DNA from: Prochlorococcus sp. AG-363-K07
GTDB taxonomy: Bacteria > Cyanobacteriota > Cyanobacteriia > PCC-6307 > Cyanobiaceae
Direction: 5' to 3'
Assembly: GCA_003280225.1 (NCBI GenBank)
Contig: QCFO01000019.1
Location: 1 to 37,281 of the forward strand
DNA length: 37,281 nucleotides
Each line of letters starts with the position of its first letter. Within the stretch, counting starts at the first letter, position 1. A program made the position numbers and the translations under genes. Positions 8,391 through 17,252 of the stretch are shown here, in pieces. The notes below the pieces were generated by a model. It was not told where the DNA came from. It did not search any database and saw nothing but the letters and a program-made list of their open reading frames with translations.

Positions 8391-11300
8391 ATGAAAAGAT
8401 CCTCAAATAAAACCTCTTTTGAGTTTGAGGCTAATAAGTATCCACTTGATTCTGGCCTTAAACTCATAGAAGCTAGCGCAGGAACTGGAAAAACCTTTGC
8501 TTTGGCACATCTGGTTCTAAGACTTCTAACTGAAAAGGAAATACCTATCGAAAAAATACTAGTCGTTACATTTACAGAAGCTGCTGCAACAGAATTAAAA
8601 TCCAGAATAAGCCAGCGTATTGAAAATGCCCTGACTGGACTTGAAGCTACAAAGAATAATTCAGATTTTGAAGATTATGATGCTGTACTCACTGAATGGC
8701 TCAAGGGAAATATTCAAAGCAAAGAAACTGCCTACAAATGGACAGGATTGCTATTAGAATCACAAAATAGACTTGATTCTGCTGATATAACAACAATTCA
8801 TGGTTTCTGCAAACGAACATTAAATCGAGAAGCCATTGATAGCTTCTCATCTATGAGTCCTAAATTAGAAAAGAATAATATTGATTTAATTTCAGAAGTA
8901 ATACATGATTACTGGCAAAAACAAATCCTCACACTGCCAAAGAAACATCTAAGGGGACTTAAGGATGCTGGAATAACCATAGGAAATCTTACAGATACGA
9001 CTATGAGGCTGGATAATGATCCAAGTATCATCTTAAATAATTCACTTCCCACTTTTTCCAAGAATCTTGATGTATATTTAAATCATATAATTGCAGAGTA
9101 TTGGAGTGATTTTGTAAGCTACTGGGAAGAATATGGGAAGGATTTAGAGGATCATTTGCGTAATCAAGCCAAAGAATGGCGCACTATGGGCATAAAAGAC
9201 ACTAAACCCTTTAGTCCTAAACCTACTAAAAATCGATATGAAATTATCAATGACTGGTTGAAAGTAGTTAAATCTACCAACCATATCAAAAATACAGGTG
9301 AACACTTGGCCTATGAAGATATTCGCAAACAAAAGCATTTGGGGAATTATTTCCACCCTGCAGTCTATTGCGAAGTATCAAAACGCTGTGGCAAAGAAAA
9401 TGCTGCTCCATTAATACCAAAACTCCAAGAGGCGATTGCAAAACTTTGGGACGGTCCTGCTGAACAAACTTGGTATCACGCCTTGATTTGGGCTAAAAAA
9501 GAACTCAATAATCGACGGCAAAAAAAAGGGACAATTAGTTTTGGAGGTTTACTCAAAACGTTAGACCCTTTGATTTCAGCTGATGATACTAATAAAAATC
9601 AGCAAATCAAAAGCGCCAGGTTAATAGAGAAGTTAAGAATCCGTTACCAAGTTGCATTAATCGACGAATTTCAAGATACAGATCCGCTGCAATGGCGACT
9701 AATTAGAGAGATCTTCTACAAAGTGCCGCAACATCTACTCATTATGGTGGGAGATCCAAAACAGTCCATATACAGGTTTAGAGGAGGTGATCTAAGTACA
9801 TATCTACAAGCAAGAGAAGAAGTAGATCGAATTGATGAATTACGAAATAACTATAGGACCAGTCCCAGCCTCATGTTTTGTCTTAATACTTTTATGTCAC
9901 CAGGTCTTAAGCGTACAGGGTTACAAGTACCTACATTAATTCCATGTAAGAATGCTAGAAACAATAAATCAGCGGAAGCTCAATTTCCACTGAAATTATT
10001 AACAGTCAGTTCAACTTCAAGTGAAAATAAATTTGACATCGCAGTATCAAAAGGGGAATTAGAAAAGATCGTCCCTATCGCTGTAACCAATGAGGTAATA
10101 AGACTTTTAAAGGACCATACACGTAGAATAAAGCCATCTGATATTTGTGTAATTGTCAGTCGGCATGAACAAGCCGCAAGTATTCGAGATGTATTAGCTA
10201 CAAGACAGATTCCATCATGTCTAGTCAGCCAAGGTGATGTGCTGAAAAGTGATTCCGCAAGGATTTTGCAACGTTTTCTTGACTGTCTTGCAAATCCCTC
10301 TGACTCTAAGATGCTTAGACTCCTTGCGTGTTCAGCACTCTTGCAATGGGACATCGAAAAGGTAAAGCTGGCTGAACAGAGTGGTGAGCTGACTCAATTA
10401 GCATTGAGATTTAACAACTGGTCCAGGAGGTTAGCCAAATTAGGTCTTATGGGTTGCCTTTCTGAACTGTTAGAAGGGCACAAAGTAGCAGATCTTGCAA
10501 AAAGGGGGAGAATATTGAATGATCTTCAGCAATGTACTCAGCTTGTTCAAGAAACAATCCATCAAAATAGTTTTGATGCAAGAAGTGCCGCCAGGTGGTT
10601 AAGGCAAGAGCGAATGAAACCCATTGGAGATGTAAAAGACGAGCGTATGCCACACAATGAAAATGCAGAAAGCGCAATAAATATAATCACTGTGCATCGT
10701 AGTAAGGGACTTGAGTATCGGATAGTTATCTGCCCTTATCTATGGCAAGCACCAACAAAAGTCACTAGTCCAATATGGCGTTCAGGAGGTCAAGAGTGGG
10801 TGGTTTCAATTAACGATAAATGGGGGTCAGGGAAAATGTTTGCAGAAGAAGCAAAGAAAGCCTCATATGAAGAAGCAGAACGTCTAGCATATGTAGCTAT
10901 GACAAGAGCGAAGGATCAACTGATAATTCTCTGGGCAAAAGGTCTAAAGCAAGAAGGAAACCCACTCTCTTATTTTTTATTTGGAGAATTAACATCTAAC
11001 CTAAGCTCATTGGATTCAAATAAAGAGGCGATGATTAAATGGTTTAACACCAATCAGGTTAAAATAAAAATAGATGATGCTGTCACTAATCAATTATTAT
11101 CCTTCGATTCACCTAAAAGGGATCTAAAAGGACTAAAGCTAGGACCGGTACCTAATCGCGATCTAGATATAACTTGGGGAAGAAGTAGCTACTCGTCCTT
11201 GATTAGCAAGAACCTATCAAGAAGAAACCAATTAACCGATCTTATTGGAATAGAAGAAGAAAAAGAGAGTGACGAGCAAGAGCTCGAGTCGTTTATGACA

Positions 11301-12185
11301 ACCATAACTACTAAATTATCTAAAAGGCCAAATAATCAATGGTCTATTCAGGGTCCATTAGGAGACTTTCCCCGTGGAGCCGTAGCAGGTGATTGTCTTC
11401 ACAAAATACTTGAAAAGATAGATTTTCAAAATCCACTGAGTACTCCCCTTTCCAAGTTAGTGATTCAAAAAGAGCTCACAAAGGCAGCTATTGGTCTTGA
11501 ATTCTGTGAGTCTGTAGAGGAAGGACTTGATAATCTGCTAAATATCAGTTTAGGAGGACCGCTTGGAAAGTTAAAGCTTAGAGAGCTGAACCAAAAGCGT
11601 CGTATCCATGAACTGAGCTTTGATATGCCACTTGCTCATACCGGGAAAGCCATTAAGCCGAGAGATCTAGCAGCAGTTTTTAGAAAAGAACCGACAGAGC
11701 TTTTTGGTTCCGAATATCCTGAATCACTTTTAGATCTAGACATTTACACCAAAGGATTTCTTACTGGCTCGATTGATCTAGTGTTTACGGACCATGAAGA
11801 TATCAATAATGCAAAATGGTGGGTAGTTGACTGGAAAAGCAATTGGCTGGGAAGTTATGTGGATGGAAAAAACAAACAAACTATATGTGGACCTATTCAC
11901 TACGACAACCGCGCAATGAAGAAGCAAATGATTCTTCATCACTACCCTCTTCAAGCCCATCTTTACCTTGTAGCATTGAATCGTTTCCTTAAATGGAGGC
12001 TACCTAACTACAAACCAATAGATCATCTCGGAGGATATATCTACATCTTCCTCAGAGGCATTCCGAATGACAAGGATCTTTCTCCTAGAGATCAAAATCA
12101 AACAACCCCTGGCCTATTCATTCAGAGTGCACCGATAAAAAGACTAGAGGCTCTAAGTAATCTGTTAGAAGAGGGCGGTGCATGA
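8391..12185 (+). CDS. recB: Exodeoxyribonuclease V beta subunit RecB
   Basis: RecB is the 3'-5' helicase and the nuclease of RecBCD. The 1264-residue protein has an SF1 UvrD-like core: Walker A ASAGTGKT at 28-35, VVTFTEAAATELKSRI as motif Ia, TTIHGFCKR, Walker B as DEFQDTDP at 425-432, GDPKQSIYRFRGGD from 454, NIITVHRSKGLEYRIV as motif V, and AYVAMTRAKDQL as motif VI. The C-terminal RecB nuclease domain is present, with GSIDLVF and VVDWKSNW (Asp1147, Lys1149). All catalytic motifs look intact. Its stop overlaps the recD start by four bases (ATGA), so RecB and RecD are translationally coupled. Start is ATG 8391. Confidence 0.97.
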   Translation: MKRSSNKTSFEFEANKYPLDSGLKLIEASAGTGKTFALAHLVLRLLTEKEIPIEKILVVTFTEAAATELKSRISQRIENALTGLEATKNNSDFEDYDAVLTEWLKGNIQSKETAYKWTGLLLESQNRLDSADITTIHGFCKRTLNREAIDSFSSMSPKLEKNNIDLISEVIHDYWQKQILTLPKKHLRGLKDAGITIGNLTDTTMRLDNDPSIILNNSLPTFSKNLDVYLNHIIAEYWSDFVSYWEEYGKDLEDHLRNQAKEWRTMGIKDTKPFSPKPTKNRYEIINDWLKVVKSTNHIKNTGEHLAYEDIRKQKHLGNYFHPAVYCEVSKRCGKENAAPLIPKLQEAIAKLWDGPAEQTWYHALIWAKKELNNRRQKKGTISFGGLLKTLDPLISADDTNKNQQIKSARLIEKLRIRYQVALIDEFQDTDPLQWRLIREIFYKVPQHLLIMVGDPKQSIYRFRGGDLSTYLQAREEVDRIDELRNNYRTSPSLMFCLNTFMSPGLKRTGLQVPTLIPCKNARNNKSAEAQFPLKLLTVSSTSSENKFDIAVSKGELEKIVPIAVTNEVIRLLKDHTRRIKPSDICVIVSRHEQAASIRDVLATRQIPSCLVSQGDVLKSDSARILQRFLDCLANPSDSKMLRLLACSALLQWDIEKVKLAEQSGELTQLALRFNNWSRRLAKLGLMGCLSELLEGHKVADLAKRGRILNDLQQCTQLVQETIHQNSFDARSAARWLRQERMKPIGDVKDERMPHNENAESAINIITVHRSKGLEYRIVICPYLWQAPTKVTSPIWRSGGQEWVVSINDKWGSGKMFAEEAKKASYEEAERLAYVAMTRAKDQLIILWAKGLKQEGNPLSYFLFGELTSNLSSLDSNKEAMIKWFNTNQVKIKIDDAVTNQLLSFDSPKRDLKGLKLGPVPNRDLDITWGRSSYSSLISKNLSRRNQLTDLIGIEEEKESDEQELESFMTTITTKLSKRPNNQWSIQGPLGDFPRGAVAGDCLHKILEKIDFQNPLSTPLSKLVIQKELTKAAIGLEFCESVEEGLDNLLNISLGGPLGKLKLRELNQKRRIHELSFDMPLAHTGKAIKPRDLAAVFRKEPTELFGSEYPESLLDLDIYTKGFLTGSIDLVFTDHEDINNAKWWVVDWKSNWLGSYVDGKNKQTICGPIHYDNRAMKKQMILHHYPLQAHLYLVALNRFLKWRLPNYKPIDHLGGYIYIFLRGIPNDKDLSPRDQNQTTPGLFIQSAPIKRLEALSNLLEEGGA

Positions 12186-13900
12186 AGAACACAATAAACA
12201 ATCCGTTTAATTCAGACTTGAGTTATGCTCTATACAAAACCCTATTAAAGCGAATACCTCCTATAAAATTCGCCCCACATCTGGAAGATATAGTCAATCT
12301 ACTCACAAAGGCTCTGGCTAAAGGCGAATTAGAAGTAAAGGTCGAAGATGAATTTGATCAAACTCAACTAAAGTGGCCAGGGTGGCCGGAGTCTCACCTT
12401 GAAGCTCTTAAAAAAAGTGGTTGGACGAATAATGAAAGTGGTCCAATCATTTTTGAAGACAATTGTCTGAGTTGGCGACGTTGGTACGAGGAACGTAATG
12501 ATGTACTAAAAGAATTATTTGACAGAGCAAAACAAAACAAAACTAATTGCAAAGAAACAATAGTTAAATTCACTCAAAGCCTAGAGAAATCGCTCAATCA
12601 AGAACAAAAACAGGCAGTAGAAGCTATTGAAAATCAACATGTCATATTTATTAGTGGAGGACCAGGTACTGGAAAAACAAGCACCGTGCTAAAGATGCTA
12701 GAAAGAGCACTGTTGCTTTCCCCTGATTTGCGAATTGGACTTGCTGCTCCAACAGGAAAAGCAGCACGACGCCTACAAGCAAGTCTCCATAAGGGAATTA
12801 AAACTGTAGACGCTCATTATCAAGATGCCATTCTCAAAGTGTCCTGCAGCACCCTTCATAAATTACTTCAATCTACACAAGATGGATTCGGTCAAAACAA
12901 GCAAAATCCTCTAAATCTTGATCTACTTGTGATTGACGAAATGTCAATGGTAGATCTAACTCTAATGAAAGGCCTACTGGAAGCATTAACTCCAAGCTGT
13001 CAACTAATCCTAGTTGGCGATCCTCATCAATTGCCGCCTGTAGGTAGTGGTTCAGTATGGCATTACCTTCATGAGAATAAGTTGCCTGCCCATTTAGAGA
13101 AAAGTAGAGTTCATTTAAAAAAAAGCTATCGAAATCAAGGACAGATTGCCGTATCAAGCAATCTCTTAAAGGAAAAGGGTCTTAACTCTTTTTTCAAGCT
13201 TCTTTTTAAGTCACCTAAGACATCAGAAGTAAATCTAAAAGTTCATATTTGTCAGCAAAGTACACTTCCCAAAAAACTATTAGTTCAACTTCATTATCAC
13301 CTTAATGATCTAAAAGTATTAACAGAGAAATTAATTAGAAAACTACCAGAGAATATTCAATCATCAAGAGAAATGGGAGCATTAGAGAAAGAGAGTGAAG
13401 ATCTTTTTTCTTGCCTTGATGAATTAATGGTTCTTTGCCCAACACGAAAAGGTAGTTGGGGAGTTGATGCAATACATAAAGCTGTACTAGGGAAGCATTT
13501 TGATGAGAAAGTCGATCAATGGCCCCAGGGGACTCCAATTATGTGTTGTGAAAACTTAGTCGATCTTGAACTAGCCAATGGTGATATAGGGATAATCATG
13601 GGAGAAAGAAAAAATCGATGGTTAGTCTTTCAAGTTATGTCTGAAAAGAAAAAACTGACAACTCGTTTAATTCATCCCGCAAGACTCAAAACAATTTCAC
13701 CTGCCATCGCACTAACAGTTCACAAGGCGCAAGGGAGTGAATCAAATAAGCTTATTCTCCTTTGGCCTAATCACCAATCTCAATGTGTACAAGTGAACAA
13801 TAATTCATCTAAAAAAAACACCTATGACGAGAGATTACTTTATACAGCAATAACTAGAGCCAAAAAGAAGCTAGATCTTTTCCTGATCTCAGATATCTAG
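12182..13900 (+). CDS. recD: Exodeoxyribonuclease V alpha subunit RecD
   Basis: RecD is the fast 5'-3' SF1B helicase of RecBCD. The 572-residue protein has a short N-terminal RecC-interaction region, Walker A GGPGTGKT at 159-166, LAAPTGKAARRLQASL as motif Ia, VIDEMSMVDL as Walker B, LVGDPHQLPPVGSG as motif III, and near the end ALTVHKAQGSE plus RLLYTAITRAKKKL as motifs V and VI. Length and motif order are those of classical RecD rather than the longer RecD2. It overlaps recB by ATGA. The DEAD-box helicase begins about 40 bp downstream. Confidence 0.97.
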   Translation: MKNTINNPFNSDLSYALYKTLLKRIPPIKFAPHLEDIVNLLTKALAKGELEVKVEDEFDQTQLKWPGWPESHLEALKKSGWTNNESGPIIFEDNCLSWRRWYEERNDVLKELFDRAKQNKTNCKETIVKFTQSLEKSLNQEQKQAVEAIENQHVIFISGGPGTGKTSTVLKMLERALLLSPDLRIGLAAPTGKAARRLQASLHKGIKTVDAHYQDAILKVSCSTLHKLLQSTQDGFGQNKQNPLNLDLLVIDEMSMVDLTLMKGLLEALTPSCQLILVGDPHQLPPVGSGSVWHYLHENKLPAHLEKSRVHLKKSYRNQGQIAVSSNLLKEKGLNSFFKLLFKSPKTSEVNLKVHICQQSTLPKKLLVQLHYHLNDLKVLTEKLIRKLPENIQSSREMGALEKESEDLFSCLDELMVLCPTRKGSWGVDAIHKAVLGKHFDEKVDQWPQGTPIMCCENLVDLELANGDIGIIMGERKNRWLVFQVMSEKKKLTTRLIHPARLKTISPAIALTVHKAQGSESNKLILLWPNHQSQCVQVNNNSSKKNTYDERLLYTAITRAKKKLDLFLISDI

Positions 13901-13941
13901 CTGAATACACCTCAAGAGACAAGTCTGCAAAATCAATCCGA

Positions 13942-15912
13942 GTGCATACGTTAAATGATAAATTAAAAGGACCTTTAAAAAGGCGAGTCAACACATCGCG
14001 GTTATTCACCGATTGGGAGTTGCCTGCCTTACTTGAAGGCTTAATCAGGCCACCCCTTTCGATGACTAATACAAAGACCCACGAGGAAGGCTCGTGTTCG
14101 GTTGATAGAACAATTGAAGAAGAGCATAAATCTCTTCCTGAACAGGTTTCAGATCAAGCAGATCAGTCAGATCAGTCAGATCAGTCAGATCAGTCAGATC
14201 AAGCATTAGACATTGTTCAAACCAAGCAACCTGTTAATGAAAAATGTACTAAGGAAGTATTAGAAGGTTTTCATGGCTTTGGATTTAGCGATGAACTCCT
14301 AAAAACACTTCAAAATAAAGGATATAAAAAACCTTCACCAATTCAGGAGGCAGCCTTCCCAGAACTCATGCTGGGGCGTGATTTAGTAGGACAAGCACAA
14401 ACAGGGACTGGGAAAACTGCTGCATTTGCTCTACCGTTAATAGAGCGACTACGAAAAAACGAGAATTTTCCCCAGGTACTTGTCCTGACCCCTACTCGGG
14501 AATTGGCAATGCAAGTCGCGGATTCATTTCGCGCCTATGCACAGGGACATCCCAGCCTAAAAGTCCTGGCTGTATATGGTGGTGCCGACTTCCGCACACA
14601 AATCAGTGCTCTTAAAAGAGGAGTAGACATTATTGTAGGGACCCCTGGGCGAGTAATGGATCACTTACGTCAAGGGACTCTAAATACCAAAAATCTAGAA
14701 AGCCTAGTACTAGATGAAGCCGATGAAATGTTGCGCATGGGCTTTATCGACGACGTGGAATGGATACTGGAACACCTGCCCAGCAAACGTCAAATGATAT
14801 TGTTCTCAGCGACGATGCCTTCAGCTATCCGTAGGCTTTCAAAACGCTATCTTAATGAACCTGCTGAAATAACAATTAAATCGGAAGCACAAGAAGCTCG
14901 TCTAATCAAACAGCGTTTTATTACAATTAAAAATAGTTATAAGCTTGAAGCACTTAAAAGAGTTCTTGAAGCACTGTGCGATGTAGGTGTAATCATTTTT
15001 GTACGCACAAAAGCTATAACTCTAACTGTGGCAGAAACACTTGAGGCTTCAGGACATGATGTTGCAGTGCTTAACGGAGATGTTCCACAAACACAAAGAG
15101 AAAGAACCGTGGAACGACTACGTAATGGGAATATAGATATTCTTGTAGCAACAGACGTTGCAGCAAGAGGTTTAGACGTCGACCGTATCGGTCTTGTTAT
15201 CAACTATGACATGCCTTTCGACAGCGAAGCTTATGTTCACCGGATAGGTCGCACTGGCAGAGCTGGTCGAAATGGGGAGGCTGTGCTGTTTGTAAATCCT
15301 AGAGAAAGGCATTTCTTAAAAAATCTTGAAAGAGCTGTTGGACAGCCCATAGAGCAAATGTCAATACCAAACAATGCGATTATCAACCAAAGTCGAAAAG
15401 AAAGACTGCTAAAGAGACTTAAAGGAACTGCAATTAAAGGACGAGAACACGAAGAAGAGACTGTTCTCCTCAGTGAAATCATCACCCAGATTCGGGAAGA
15501 ACTGGAATTAGACCCTGAGGGGATTGCCTTAGCTGCCATGTCACTTGCAATTGGCCCAACCCCTCTCCTTGTCCAAGACGACGAACAATGGTTAAATCAA
15601 GCTGCGCAAAGTGGCCGTAGGGACGATCGAAGTCAAACTCGGCGGAGAAAAGATAGGGACTCTTTCTCAACAGAAAACCATATGGAACGCTTCCGAGTTG
15701 AGGTTGGGCATCGTGATCGGGTAAAACCTGGAAATTTAGTTGGTGCAATTGCAAACGAAGCGGGGCTAAATGGGAGAAAGATAGGGAGAATTCAGATTTT
15801 CGAAACCTATAGCTTGATAGATCTCCCAAAGGGAATGCCAGAAAGCATATTTCATGATCTCAGAAGATTAAAAGTGATGAAGCGAGAATTACAGATAAAC
15901 CGGATGAGCTAA
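13942..15912 (+). CDS. deaD: DEAD-box ATP-dependent RNA helicase (DeaD/CsdA-like)
   Basis: The 656-residue protein has the complete DEAD-box motif set: the Q motif (GFGFSDELLKTLQ...PSPIQ), AQTGTGKT at 152-159, PTRELA, TPGR, DEAD at 258-261, SAT, ATDVAARGLD and HRIGRTGR at 433-440. A C-terminal DbpA-like RNA-binding domain follows (RVEVGHRDRVKPGNLVGAIANEAGL, then IGRIQIFETYSLIDLP). Such helicases unwind RNA in ribosome assembly and mRNA turnover, often under cold stress. The N-terminal linker contains a 9-bp tandem repeat encoding an Asp-Gln-Ser run at residues 71-88. The frame opens at GTG 13942; an ATG at 14062 would remove 40 residues and still keep the whole enzyme, so the start is uncertain. 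Recruitment in the recBCD operon is possible. Confidence 0.95.
   Translation: MHTLNDKLKGPLKRRVNTSRLFTDWELPALLEGLIRPPLSMTNTKTHEEGSCSVDRTIEEEHKSLPEQVSDQADQSDQSDQSDQSDQALDIVQTKQPVNEKCTKEVLEGFHGFGFSDELLKTLQNKGYKKPSPIQEAAFPELMLGRDLVGQAQTGTGKTAAFALPLIERLRKNENFPQVLVLTPTRELAMQVADSFRAYAQGHPSLKVLAVYGGADFRTQISALKRGVDIIVGTPGRVMDHLRQGTLNTKNLESLVLDEADEMLRMGFIDDVEWILEHLPSKRQMILFSATMPSAIRRLSKRYLNEPAEITIKSEAQEARLIKQRFITIKNSYKLEALKRVLEALCDVGVIIFVRTKAITLTVAETLEASGHDVAVLNGDVPQTQRERTVERLRNGNIDILVATDVAARGLDVDRIGLVINYDMPFDSEAYVHRIGRTGRAGRNGEAVLFVNPRERHFLKNLERAVGQPIEQMSIPNNAIINQSRKERLLKRLKGTAIKGREHEEETVLLSEIITQIREELELDPEGIALAAMSLAIGPTPLLVQDDEQWLNQAAQSGRRDDRSQTRRRKDRDSFSTENHMERFRVEVGHRDRVKPGNLVGAIANEAGLNGRKIGRIQIFETYSLIDLPKGMPESIFHDLRRLKVMKRELQINRMS
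14152..14205 (+). repeat. In-frame 9-bp tandem repeat inside the RNA helicase gene
   Basis: Six consecutive 9-base units occur here. The four central ones are identical GATCAGTCA and the first and last are GATCAAGCA. Because nine is a multiple of three, changes in copy number keep the frame and would only alter the length of the acidic DQS/DQA linker before the helicase core. Each unit contains a GATC tetramer. Confidence 0.97.
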
Positions 15913-15919
15913 ATCGTAT

Positions 15920-16201
15920 ATGTCGCTGAAAAAATTCAAGCAAGTCTTCGTCCACCTATTAATTCCAATTAGTCTATTTAGCAATCAAAAAAATATTAAA
16001 AGTGATATTTTAGAAGATTTTATCAAAAGAATATGTATTGAAACTTTTAATTCTGAAATGGCTATGGCAGAAACCACTCCACCTGCAGGGATGGAGGATT
16101 TTACCTGCAATTGCTTTATATTAGAAATAGATAAAGCTGCATCAGTTGCCTCAGCACAGGAGACATGCAAAGAGAAAGCGGTTAAAAGATTTAATCTATA
16201 A
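15920..16201 (+). CDS. Small conserved-looking Cys-containing protein of unknown function
   Basis: The 93-residue protein begins 7 bp after the helicase stop. Residues 1-20 (basic KKFK then VFVHLLIPISLF) could be a weak signal or anchor segment. The C-terminal half is compact and patterned: MAMAETTPPAGMEDFTCNCF, then ASVASAQETCKEKAVKRFNL ending exactly at the C-terminus. Cys39, Cys63, Cys65 and Cys83 could form disulfides or bind a metal. From memory, small cyanobacterial proteins with TPPAGMxxFTCxCF and a C-terminal FNL exist, so I think the gene is real, but I know of no function. Confidence 0.65.
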   Translation: MSLKKFKQVFVHLLIPISLFSNQKNIKSDILEDFIKRICIETFNSEMAMAETTPPAGMEDFTCNCFILEIDKAASVASAQETCKEKAVKRFNL

Positions 16202-16587
16202 TTCAATGAAAGTATATAATTAATTTTACAATCCAATCTCGGACAAGAAAAGTATAATTGTATTTAGATGAATATTAGAAAAGGCACTCTCAACAAGAAA
16301 AATTAAAATAATAAGCAGCATGTTTTATCAATTAACTGAGTAATTGAAGCAAAGTTAAGTATATTTTTTGTTAAGGGGTCCAGCTAAGGAGATTCCTCAA
16401 ATTCTTTTCCATTGTTTCTAGCTGTCACTTTCAAACCAGCTGCAATGTAATTTGGTAGTGAATCAGCTCCAGCTCAAAGGCTCCAAACGGCTCGCTCCCA
16501 AAGCTTTAGCTTCCAGGCTCCAGCATTCAAGGACTTTCCTTTTGAACCAAGGCTTTACTGAATCAAGTCCCATCAGTCCCTTCAGGA
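16202..16587 (+). promoter_or_regulatory. 386-bp intergenic region with probable long leader of the RRM protein gene
   Basis: No convincing gene fills this stretch. The first part is very AT-rich, with a 7-bp inverted repeat (TCAATTA, six bases, TAATTGA) at 16328-16347 and a TATATT -10-like hexamer at 16360-16365. From about 16380 the composition becomes clearly richer in C and G, with GCTCC at 16466, 16480, 16494 and 16517 and an isolated AAGGAG at 16386-16391 with no start codon after it. A long 5' leader would fit the known post-transcriptional, cold-responsive control of cyanobacterial rbp genes, but this is inference. A 70-codon GTG-started frame at 16452-16664 runs into the RRM gene out of frame and looks spurious. 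Confidence 0.4.
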
Positions 16588-16905
16588 ATGACCATTTACA
16601 TAGGAAACTTGTCTTTCCAAGCAGAGCAGGAAGATCTAGTCGATCTGTTCAGCCAATATGGTGAAGTAAAAAAAGCAAGCCTGCCTCTCGACAGAGAAAG
16701 CGGAAGGAAGAGAGGCTTTGCATTTGTGGAAATGTCCAACGATGCCGATGAGCAAAAGGCAATCGATGACCTCCAAGATGTGGAGTGGATGGGTCGTATG
16801 ATCCGCGTGAACAAAGCCACACCTCGCGAAGGATCTAGAGGAGGCGGAGGCGGACGTGGTGGATATGGCGAAGGCGGAGGTGGCGGTGGCGGTAATCGCT
16901 GGTAA
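16588..16905 (+). CDS. rbp: RRM-type glycine-rich RNA-binding protein (cyanobacterial Rbp)
   Basis: The 105-residue protein is a single RNA recognition motif with a glycine-rich tail. RNP2 is IYIGNL at 3-8 and RNP1 is RGFAFVEM at 42-49, with the surface aromatics expected for RNA binding. Residues 84-105 are almost all Gly/Arg and end in NRW. Cyanobacterial Rbp proteins bind single-stranded RNA; several are cold-induced and some take part in mRNA localisation to thylakoids. ATG 16588 has AGGA directly upstream. A strong intrinsic terminator follows the stop codon within about 10 bp, so it is probably monocistronic with its own leader. Confidence 0.97.
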   Translation: MTIYIGNLSFQAEQEDLVDLFSQYGEVKKASLPLDRESGRKRGFAFVEMSNDADEQKAIDDLQDVEWMGRMIRVNKATPREGSRGGGGGRGGYGEGGGGGGGNRW

Positions 16906-16914
16906 AACCTTTAC

Positions 16915-16957
16915 AAATTCAAAAAGGTCTCTCGATAAAAGGCCTTTTTGAATTTTT
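16915..16957 (+). terminator. Rho-independent terminator after the RRM protein gene, probably bidirectional
   Basis: Left arm 16915-16930 and right arm 16940-16955 pair over 16 base pairs with a single G-U pair and a 9-base loop. The stem core is CAAAAAGG paired with CCTTTTTG and it ends in a run of T. It starts ten bases after the rbp stop. Because the minus-strand gene ends at 16956, the same hairpin could also terminate that transcript. Confidence 0.85.
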
Positions 16958-17156
16958 ATCCGCTAAAACTTGATTCCTCGAGATCTAGCAAAGTCTCTTG
17001 AGCAACTGTCTTTAGAAATAACTCTTGAGAATGATCAAAAGGGTTGCTTGCGGCACGAGAATCAGCTTTCATGCTTGGGAGTACTGAGCGAAGGCTTCTT
17101 CTCCGCTTTCTAGCATTAAAACGCTTTGCTCTGTTAAAAGCTCTTGTACGAGACAT
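16956..17156 (-). CDS. Short basic conserved-looking protein
   Basis: This is a 66-residue protein with a strongly basic N-terminal third (MSRTRAFNRAKRFNARKRRR) and a more acidic C-terminal half (ELFLKTVAQETLLDLEESS). The basic start suggests contact with nucleic acid or the ribosome, but I recognise no family. ATG 17156 is present. The gene is divergent from the ABC exporter at 17253, and its stop abuts the terminator hairpin, which supports a real transcription unit. No competing gene lies on the other strand. Confidence 0.55.
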   Translation of the reverse strand: MSRTRAFNRAKRFNARKRRRSLRSVLPSMKADSRAASNPFDHSQELFLKTVAQETLLDLEESSFSG

Positions 17157-17252
17157 CCAAGCTCCTAAAGTGATAACTGAGTTCTAGCTATATTTCTAGA
17201 AAAAACCCTGAGAATTAATTCAACGCCTCAATTTTGCCAATCAGAAGATTGA

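Noticed and set aside
16452-16664. 70-codon GTG-started frame overlapping the start of the RRM gene
   Set aside because: It runs out of frame into the secure rbp coding region, the second half is a shadow of it, and its start has no ribosome binding site.
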